32,420 nucleotides of DNA, taken from Verrucomicrobiota bacterium. GTDB taxonomy: Bacteria; Verrucomicrobiota; Verrucomicrobiia; Verrucomicrobiales; V1-33. Numbering within the stretch: the first letter of the stretch is position 1; the number at the start of each line of letters is the position of its first letter. The notes below the pieces were generated by a model that worked only from the letters and a program-made list of their open reading frames with translations, ran no database searches and had not been told where the DNA came from. The stretch is from contig QQNF01000046.1 in assembly GCA_003402705.1 (NCBI GenBank), forward strand, positions 1-32,420, read 5' to 3'. Both the position numbers and the translations under genes were made by a program. Of the stretch, positions 26,451-32,420 are shown one piece after another.

Positions 26451-28229
26451 TCACTCGTCACGCCACCGCACCGCCAGCGCCGCCAGTGCCGCCGTCTGAA
26501 AGATCCTCGGATACAGGCGCTCATGGTACCACAGTCTCGCAAAATACAGCCCGATCGGCGCCGCCGGAGCTTCCCGTCCCCCATCCGTCAGCCGCAGCAG
26601 CGCCTCCGCACCACGCCCCAGCACCACCTCCGACGCCTCGGATCGCACCAGACTCAATGCCAGCGCATGCAACGCCAGCGCCGTCTCCTCCACCGTCGCC
26701 GGCCCCGCCTCCCCTGCCCCGGACCACGCCCCGTCACTCCGCTGACTCCCCACCAGATACGCCGCCCCCTCGTCGCACATCGCCCGCGTCCCAGCCAATC
26801 CATGCAGATACCGCACCACACACGCCGTCCCATAAACCGGATTCGCTTCCCCCCGCGCCCGCTCATTCCCAAACCACAACGGCAGCCACGACCCATCCGC
26901 CTCCTGCGTCTTCGCCAGATAACGCGCCATCGCTTCCATCGCCCGGGCCATCCCCGGCACCGCCAGATGCCGCCATTCATGCAGCGCCGCCAGCGCATGC
27001 GCCGTGATCTCCGGCGTGCTCCGGTCAAACGGCAGCGCCCCCCAGCCCCGGCAGAAGGTCGGCATCCCTCCATCCCGGTTCTGCAATCCTAACAACCAGC
27101 GCACCCCCGCCGCCGCCGCCGCGTCATGCTCCCCCATCCCCGGCACCGCTAGCGCCAGCAACGCCGCCGACGTGTCGTCCGCATCCGGCACCCCCCCCGG
27201 CAGATCCGTCCAACCCCACGCCCCCGGCGCTGATAAAGTGTACTCATGCACCGCCGTCGTCTGCTGCGCCCGCATCCACGCCGCCACCGCCGGACCACTG
27301 TCAAAAACCGCCCCCGGCACCCCCGCCAGCGCCTTCACCGACAACGACGTCACCCACGTCGCCAGATTCGTGTCGATCGGCCACGACCCGTCACTCCGCG
27401 CCGACGCCGTCAGAAATCCTAACGCCCGCCTCGCCACCGCATGCCGCCCCAGTCCCGCCGACGCCAGCGCCATCGTCACAAACGCCGTCAGCGGCGTCGC
27501 CTCCAGATACCCGCCACCCTCCGGCTGAATCGCCTCTAGCAGCTTCAACGTCCGACCCCGCTGGCTCCACCTCAGCAGGGTCAGCGGATGCCTCCGCGGC
27601 CGGTGATGCAGCCGCACCTGCCCGATCGCAATCAGCGCCGGCAGCGCATAACTCACCACCGGCAACTGCAGCGCCGCATACCAACGCCGCGGCAGCGACG
27701 CCAGCTCAAACGGCAGTTGCGGCACATGCCGCCAGCACTCCGGCGCAGGCCCTAGCACTCCCCCGATCGCACACGCCATCATGATCGGCACCGAAAACGT
27801 CCGGTCCTTCCCATACCGCGCCTCCAACGCCCTCGCCAGCACTTCCGGCTCCACCCCGCCCGCCTTCCCCCGAACCCATTCCATCGCTCTCCCCAGCGCC
27901 TCCCTGCCCGCTTCCCCGCCCGCCAGCCGCAGCGCCGCCACCACCAGCAGGGTCGTCGATAAATTCGCGAGACTCTCCGGCGTATCGCCCCACCCGCCGT
28001 CCTCTCTCTGCGTCCGCACTAGCCACTCCACCCCCGGCCCGATCAGCAGCTTTTCCGGCTCACTCCCCGCCAGCTCCAGCGCCATCACCGCCGTCGCCGT
28101 CGCCAGCGCACTGCTCGACAACCGCCCCTCCCACCATCCACCGCTGACCCGCTCCGCCAGCAGCGCCCGCCCGCTCACATCACGGGCCGCCCCAACTCGC
28201 GCCCGCAGGGTCTCGGTCTCCAGTTTCAT
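26451..28229 (-). CDS. Squalene-hopene cyclase-like triterpene cyclase
   Basis: A 592-residue alpha/alpha-toroid protein with repeated QW-type motifs (QREDGGWGD, ARSDGSWPID, QNRDGGMP, QEADGSW, QRSDGAWSG) and the catalytic acid motif D349-A-D351-D352-T353, equal to the DxDD of squalene-hopene cyclases that protonates the polyene. LWFGNERARGEANPVYGTACVVRYL near residue 480 resembles the cyclase segment ending in YGT, and the C-terminus (LYFARLWYHERLYPRIF) matches the usual tail. It is shorter than typical hopene cyclases (about 630-720), and no hpn genes flank it. It could cyclise squalene or another prenyl chain. No signal peptide is seen, as expected for a monotopic membrane enzyme. Product is unknown. 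Confidence 0.85.
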   Translation of the reverse strand: MKLETETLRARVGAARDVSGRALLAERVSGGWWEGRLSSSALATATAVMALELAGSEPEKLLIGPGVEWLVRTQREDGGWGDTPESLANLSTTLLVVAALRLAGGEAGREALGRAMEWVRGKAGGVEPEVLARALEARYGKDRTFSVPIMMACAIGGVLGPAPECWRHVPQLPFELASLPRRWYAALQLPVVSYALPALIAIGQVRLHHRPRRHPLTLLRWSQRGRTLKLLEAIQPEGGGYLEATPLTAFVTMALASAGLGRHAVARRALGFLTASARSDGSWPIDTNLATWVTSLSVKALAGVPGAVFDSGPAVAAWMRAQQTTAVHEYTLSAPGAWGWTDLPGGVPDADDTSAALLALAVPGMGEHDAAAAAGVRWLLGLQNRDGGMPTFCRGWGALPFDRSTPEITAHALAALHEWRHLAVPGMARAMEAMARYLAKTQEADGSWLPLWFGNERARGEANPVYGTACVVRYLHGLAGTRAMCDEGAAYLVGSQRSDGAWSGAGEAGPATVEETALALHALALSLVRSEASEVVLGRGAEALLRLTDGGREAPAAPIGLYFARLWYHERLYPRIFQTAALAALAVRWRDE

Positions 28230-28308
28230 CTCGTCTCAGATCAGAAATGCAGCAGGCCGCCCCCGTACCACGGGAACGGCCTGCCTCCTTCAATTCATCG
28301 CAATCAGC

Positions 28309-29466
28309 TCAGACATCCAGCCGGGTCCACGCTGCATTCCCCTTCGACGACGCCACCACCGCCTCGATGAACGCCATCCCGCGGATGCCATCCTCGATCT
28401 TCGGATAGTCCAGCGCCACTTCGTCAGGCTCCGTCCCACTCTCGAACGCCCGGATGTGATTCGCGAAGTTCTTGTAAATGTTAGCAAACGCCTCCAGATA
28501 CCCCTCCGGGTGCGCTGGCGGTGTCCGGCTCGCCGAAGCCGCGTTCTTCCCAAGATACCCGTTCGCCGTCCGGTACACCTGCATCGGCTGATCCAGCCAC
28601 TTCACCAGCATCGTGTTCGGCTCCCGCTGGTGCCACTCAATCCCACCAATCTCGCCATACACCCGAATGTTCAGGTTGTTCTCCTCACCCACCGAAATCT
28701 GAGACGAATGCAGGATCCCCTTCGCCCCATTATCAAAACGCAGCAGCACATTCACGTCGTCATCCAGCAGCCGCCCCTCCACAAACGACGTGATGTCCGC
28801 CGCCAGTTCGCTGATCTTCAGCCCCGTAATGTACTCCGCCAGATTCTCGGCATGCGTCCCGATATCACCCACGCAGCCACCCGCACCGCTCTGCGATGGA
28901 TCCGTCCGCCAACCCGCCTGCTTCTGCCCGCTCGCCTCTAGCCGCGTCGCCAGCCATCCCTGCGGATACTCCACCACCACTTTCCGGATCTTCCCAAGCT
29001 TCCCGGCCTTAATCATGTCCCGCGCTTCCTTCACCAGCGGATACCCCGTGTAGTTGTGCGTCAATCCATACAGCCGCCCGCTCGCCTTCACCACTTCCTC
29101 AAGCGCCTTCGACTCCGCCAGATCAAAACACGCCGGCTTGTCGCTCAACACGTGAAACCCATTCTCCAGCGCCAGCTTCGCCGGAGGAAAATGCATGTGA
29201 TTCGGCGTCACAATCGCCACAAAATCCATCCGCTCGCCCGCGGGCAGCGCCTTCTCCTTCTCGATCATCTCCTGAAACGTCCCGTAACACCGCTCAGCCG
29301 GCAGGAAAAAATCCGCTCCGGATGCCTTCGACCGCTCGGGGTCCGACGAAAACGCACCGCAGACGAGTTCAATCTGCTGATCAATTGCGGCCGCAATACG
29401 GTGCACAGCGCCAATAAATGCGCCACGCCCGCCGCCGACCATGCCCATCCGGATTTTTCTGTTCAT
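28309..29466 (-). CDS. Gfo/Idh/MocA-family sugar oxidoreductase
   Basis: A 385-residue NAD(P)-dependent oxidoreductase. The N-terminal Rossmann fold shows VGGGRGAFIGAVH (residues 10-22). The conserved Lys motif is D109-K110-P111 (EKP in most relatives), and the active-site region is GGCVGD201IGTH205AEN. These enzymes oxidise or reduce cyclic sugars and inositols at a hydroxyl. Together with the downstream DUF1080 gene it may form a keto-sugar pathway, though a cyclase-like gene lies between them. No signal peptide is seen, so the enzyme is cytoplasmic. Substrate cannot be told from sequence. It starts at ATG 29466 with no clear Shine-Dalgarno sequence. Confidence 0.92.
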   Translation of the reverse strand: MNRKIRMGMVGGGRGAFIGAVHRIAAAIDQQIELVCGAFSSDPERSKASGADFFLPAERCYGTFQEMIEKEKALPAGERMDFVAIVTPNHMHFPPAKLALENGFHVLSDKPACFDLAESKALEEVVKASGRLYGLTHNYTGYPLVKEARDMIKAGKLGKIRKVVVEYPQGWLATRLEASGQKQAGWRTDPSQSGAGGCVGDIGTHAENLAEYITGLKISELAADITSFVEGRLLDDDVNVLLRFDNGAKGILHSSQISVGEENNLNIRVYGEIGGIEWHQREPNTMLVKWLDQPMQVYRTANGYLGKNAASASRTPPAHPEGYLEAFANIYKNFANHIRAFESGTEPDEVALDYPKIEDGIRGMAFIEAVVASSKGNAAWTRLDV

Positions 29467-29585
29467 GTTAGGGAGAGAATGTTGTAACTGAGTTGCCTGA
29501 TGCTGCCGGATCTAAGCCACCGCCACCCGTTTCATCAAGAGGAACCCTCAGGCTCCGCAGTTGCGGCACCCGTATCACCCAATCC

Positions 29586-31091
29586 TCACCGGCCCGCCCC
29601 GGACCCCGTCGCCGTAATCGGCACCGGCACAAATTCCCGGATCACCCCGAGATCTTCACTGCGCAGCAGCATCACCTTCCCGCTCTGACCAGCCGCCGCA
29701 ATCGTCTTCCCGTCCGCACTGAACCGCGCCGCATAGAGCCCCCCATCCACCGTCAGCTGCTTCAGCACCTCCGCCCCGCCAGTCTGCCACGCCTCCACCG
29801 CCTTGTTCTCATCCGCCGATCGGTCCGTGCTCACCTTCCCATAGATTCCCTTGATCTGATCCGGCAACGCCGAGTCAAACTCCGCCCGCCCCACCATCAG
29901 CGAGCCCTTCCCGTCCAGACTCGATGCCGCCAGCACCCGCTTGCCGTCCGCACTGTAATCCACCGCCCAGATCCGTCCCTCCATCGCCGGATACTTCCGG
30001 ATCAGATTCGAATTGTCCCCGATCCTCCGCTGCACCTCCCGGAACACTCGGTAAATCTGTGGCACGCCGTCCGCTCCGCCCACCAGAATCTCCTCCCGCA
30101 CCGGATGCCGCGCAATCGCCGCCAGCCCGCCCTTCAACGCCCCCGGCGTGATGCTCGTCAGGTTATCCACAAACCGCTCCGTCGCCAGTTCCGTCAGCTT
30201 CGCTGACATGTCCCGCCCACACGAAATCACATGGTCACCCTTCAGTGAAAACACCGTATCAAGGACCCAGTCATCATGCCCAGCCATGAACAACACCTGC
30301 TTCGCCGTCCCCATGTCCACCGCCCTCACCGACTTGTCCGACGCACACCCGAACGCAAACCGTCCGCTGTCCGGAGCCCACGACACCCCATACACCGTAT
30401 CAAAAGTCGCCGGCCACGATAGCTTCAGTCCGCCCGTCGCCACCTCCCAGATCTGCACCTCCCCCATCCTCGCCGGTAACCCGCCCGCCGCCGCCAGAAA
30501 CGCACCGTCCGGACTGAACCGCAGGCTCGTCAGCCGCTCGGACAACCCAATCAGCCGCTTCGGCTCGCCCGACCCATCCACCCGGTGCAGCAGCACCTCA
30601 TGAAACCCCGTCACCGCCAGCCATTGCCCATCCGGTGACCACGCTAGGGCATCAATGCTCGGCGGCCGGCTGTAAACCGGGGGACGCTCCGGCGAATGCC
30701 GCGCCACCGCATTCGTCGGCGTGTCATCCTTCGCCCCCTCCCGGATCCACCGCTCAATCAGCGCCACCTCTGCCGCCTTCAATGGATCCCCATTCTTCGG
30801 CATCTCGCACTTCCCGTCCTTGCCCGGCCGGATGTTCACCACCAGCGCAGAACCGTCAGGATTCCCCGGCACTACCGCCGCACCGTCGTCCTCGCCACCC
30901 TTCACCAGCGCCGCAAAGTCCGTCATCACATACGATCCCTTCGCCTTCGCAGGCTGATGACATCCATGACACGCCGTCTGCAGCACCGGCCGCACGTCCT
31001 TGTAATAACTCACAGGTCCACCCTCCACGGCACGCACCGCAGGAATCGTTAGAGCCATCAACGGCAGAAGAATACTCAGGGGGGATCGCAT
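29586..31091 (-). CDS. Secreted c-type cytochrome fused to a WD40 propeller
   Basis: A 501-residue protein with a signal peptide (MRSPLSILLPLMALTIPAVRA), a PSCyt1-like cytochrome domain with C41-H-G-C44-H45 after KDVRPVLQTA and a Met-containing region (KCEMPKNGD) that could supply the second heme ligand. From about residue 145 it has WD40-like repeats (DALAWSPDGQWLAVTG, LRFSPDGAFLAAAGG, GVSWAPDSGRFAFG). Cytochrome-WD40 fusions are frequent in Planctomycetes and Verrucomicrobia and are usually next to PSD1/DUF1501 genes. Their role is unknown, perhaps electron transfer with a protein-binding platform. The gene is 74 nt downstream of the sugar kinase and may share its transcript. Confidence 0.88.
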   Translation of the reverse strand: MRSPLSILLPLMALTIPAVRAVEGGPVSYYKDVRPVLQTACHGCHQPAKAKGSYVMTDFAALVKGGEDDGAAVVPGNPDGSALVVNIRPGKDGKCEMPKNGDPLKAAEVALIERWIREGAKDDTPTNAVARHSPERPPVYSRPPSIDALAWSPDGQWLAVTGFHEVLLHRVDGSGEPKRLIGLSERLTSLRFSPDGAFLAAAGGLPARMGEVQIWEVATGGLKLSWPATFDTVYGVSWAPDSGRFAFGCASDKSVRAVDMGTAKQVLFMAGHDDWVLDTVFSLKGDHVISCGRDMSAKLTELATERFVDNLTSITPGALKGGLAAIARHPVREEILVGGADGVPQIYRVFREVQRRIGDNSNLIRKYPAMEGRIWAVDYSADGKRVLAASSLDGKGSLMVGRAEFDSALPDQIKGIYGKVSTDRSADENKAVEAWQTGGAEVLKQLTVDGGLYAARFSADGKTIAAAGQSGKVMLLRSEDLGVIREFVPVPITATGSGAGR

Positions 31092-31164
31092 CGTCCGTCA
31101 TCGCAACTCAACACCCCGCACGCAATCCGGATGTCCGTCCGCGCCTGCGGCCAATCAGAGCCGT

Positions 31165-32259
31165 TCACCGCTCCACTCGCTTGCTCCCCCCGGCCATCTC
31201 CTTCTCCACCTCCGCCAGATTCGCCATCGACGTGTCACCCGGCGTGGTCATCGCCAGTGCCCCGTGCGCCGCCCCGTAATTCACCGCCTTCGCACCATCG
31301 TTGTGCTTCAAAAACCCATAGATCAACCCACTCGCAAAACTGTCACCCCCACCCACGCGATCCATGATCTCAAGCCCCGGCCGGAACACCGCCTCGTGAA
31401 ACGCCCCCTCATGCCACAAGATCGCGCCCCAATCGTTGATCGTCGCCGTCTTCACCGTCCGCAACGTCGTCGCCGCGACCTTGAAATTCGGAAACTCATT
31501 CACCGCACGCTCAATCATCCGCTGAAAACTCGCAGTCGGAATCGAGGTCAGATGCTCATCCACCCCCTCCACCTCAAACCCTAACGACGCCGTGAAATCC
31601 TCTTCGTTCCCAATCATCACATCCACATACTTCGCAATCCACCGGTTCACTTCCTGCGCCCGCGCCTTGCCGCCAATCGTCTTCCACAAACTCGGTCGGT
31701 AATTCAAATCATAACTCACCACCGTCCCGTGCCGGTGCGCCGCCTCCACCGCCTCAATCACCACCTCCGGAGTCGTGTCACTCAACGCCGCAAAAATCCC
31801 ACCCGTGTGAAACCATCGCGCCCCCAGCTCGCCAAACACATGCTCCCAGTCAATGTCCCCAGGCTTCAATTGACTCGCCGCCGTGTTCCCACGGTCCGGT
31901 ACCCCCAGCGCTCCCCGAATCCCAAATCCACGCTCCGTAAAATTCAGCCCGTTCCGCACCGACCGCCCAATCCCATCATACGGCACCCAGCGCACCAATC
32001 CAGTATCCACACCGCCCTGCAGCATGAAATCCTCCGTCAATCGCCCCACATCATTGTCCGCAAAGGCCGTCACATGCGCCGTGCGCAGCCCGAAACACTT
32101 CCGCAACCCGCGCGACACATTGTACTCCCCCCCACCTTCCCACACCTGAAACGTCCGCGCACACCGGACCCGGCCCTCCCCCGGATCCAGCCGCAGCATC
32201 ACTTCGCCAAGAGAGACACAGTCAAAACGACAGTCAGCAGGGGATTTGAGAGTCAGCAT
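31165..32259 (-). CDS. PfkB-family sugar kinase, 2-keto-3-deoxygluconate kinase-like
   Basis: A protein of about 364 residues, starting MLTLKSPADCRFDCVSLGEVMLRLDPG. The sugar-binding GGGEYNVSRGL (residues 42-52) and the C-terminal PfkB signature DRVGGGD306SFASGLIYG, with D306 as catalytic base, are visible. SLGEVMLRLDP and the N-terminal lid resemble 2-keto-3-deoxygluconate kinases, which phosphorylate KDG from pectin or alginate breakdown; other hexose kinases of the family are possible. The start at ATG 32259 is chosen because the longer frame to 32406 runs through the terminator and 5S gene. Placed just after the rRNA terminator, it must have its own promoter, not clearly visible in the 47-nt gap. 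Confidence 0.88.
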   Translation of the reverse strand: MLTLKSPADCRFDCVSLGEVMLRLDPGEGRVRCARTFQVWEGGGEYNVSRGLRKCFGLRTAHVTAFADNDVGRLTEDFMLQGGVDTGLVRWVPYDGIGRSVRNGLNFTERGFGIRGALGVPDRGNTAASQLKPGDIDWEHVFGELGARWFHTGGIFAALSDTTPEVVIEAVEAAHRHGTVVSYDLNYRPSLWKTIGGKARAQEVNRWIAKYVDVMIGNEEDFTASLGFEVEGVDEHLTSIPTASFQRMIERAVNEFPNFKVAATTLRTVKTATINDWGAILWHEGAFHEAVFRPGLEIMDRVGGGDSFASGLIYGFLKHNDGAKAVNYGAAHGALAMTTPGDTSMANLAEVEKEMAGGSKRVER

Positions 32260-32296
32260 AAAATGAGAATGACATGATAAAAGAACGGCTCCACCA

Positions 32297-32336
32297 CAAA
32301 AACAAGCGGCCCGTTTTCCTTTCGGAAAACGGGCCG
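32297..32336 (-). terminator. Intrinsic terminator of the rRNA operon
   Basis: A perfect 13-bp inverted repeat, CGGCCCGTTTTCC / GGAAAACGGGCCG (32307-32319 and 32324-32336), closes on a four-base loop that reads GAAA in the transcript (a GNRA tetraloop). It is followed in the direction of transcription by CTTGTTTTTG, a T-rich tract. It lies just after the 5S rRNA and before the sugar kinase. Confidence 0.9.
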
Positions 32337-32340
32337 TTAT

Positions 32341-32420
32341 AACCTGGCAACGTCCTACTCTCGCATGACCTGTCGTCAAACTACCATCGGCGCTGCGGCG
32401 TTTCACTTCCGTGTTCGGGA
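32341..32420 (-). rRNA. rrf: 5S ribosomal RNA, 3' part
   Basis: On the minus strand the sequence contains CGGAAGTGAAACGCCG, GCGCCGATGGTAGT and GCGAGAGTAGGACG, the conserved loops of bacterial 5S rRNA, ending in a GCCAGG helix-I strand. About 80 nt of the usual 110-120 are present; the 5' part lies beyond the right edge. It is presumably the last gene of an rRNA operon reading leftward. The exact 3' end is estimated at 32341. Confidence 0.95.

Noticed and set aside
32260..32406. N-terminal extension of the sugar kinase
   Set aside because: It would run through the 5S rRNA and its terminator.

Overview
The window looks like chromosomal DNA of a Verrucomicrobiota bacterium. The evidence is a GC-rich, C-ending codon bias, weak or absent Shine-Dalgarno sequences, and several families typical of the Planctomycetes-Verrucomicrobia group: a PSCyt1/PSCyt2/PSD1 protein paired with a DUF1501 protein, a Pirellula/Verrucomicrobium-type heme-binding protein, DUF1080, autotransporter-associated beta-strand repeats and secreted PQQ-type propellers. 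The genus cannot be fixed from sequence reading alone. Most products carry signal peptides, so this is largely a secretome and periplasmic stretch.

Layout. 1-6674 (+): the 3' end of a large dehydrogenase/HEAT/cytochrome protein, a decayed GH29 fucosidase, a GH127 beta-L-arabinofuranosidase and a pectate-lyase-like toroid protein. 6806-12798 (-): a secreted leucine-rich-repeat protein, a polysaccharide deacetylase fused to beta-strand repeats, an SGNH esterase one step upstream of it, and a small membrane protein. 13160-15514 (+): a shortened YHYH-type protein followed after 3 nt by a single polypeptide that joins an MbnP-like domain to an MbnH/MauG-like diheme enzyme. 15533-19797 (-): a DUF1501 protein and a PSD1 cytochrome, joined by an ATGA overlap. 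19798-20991: an orphan Phd/YefM antitoxin with a palindrome at its start codon, followed upstream by a strongly structured non-coding stretch of about 380 nt that resembles a standalone HEARO/omega-RNA element. 20992-23697 (-): alaS. 23853-24278 (+): a secreted Dabb-domain protein. 24289-32259 (-): a PQQ-type propeller and a DUF1080 protein (coupled), a squalene-hopene-cyclase-like protein, a Gfo/Idh/MocA oxidoreductase, a cytochrome/WD40 protein and a PfkB sugar kinase. The window ends in the 3' part of a 5S rRNA (-) with an intrinsic terminator, so an rRNA operon lies just beyond the right edge.

How the genes fit together. The left half suggests breakdown of plant or algal polysaccharide (arabinan/pectin side chains and esterified glycans). 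Esterase plus deacetylase form one likely operon. The Gfo/Idh/MocA enzyme, DUF1080 protein and KDG-kinase-like protein could handle the released sugars. This is inference, as no transporters or regulators are present. The most novel items are the MbnP-MbnH fusion, the structured RNA-like element next to an antitoxin without its toxin, and the deacetylase/beta-strand-repeat fusion.
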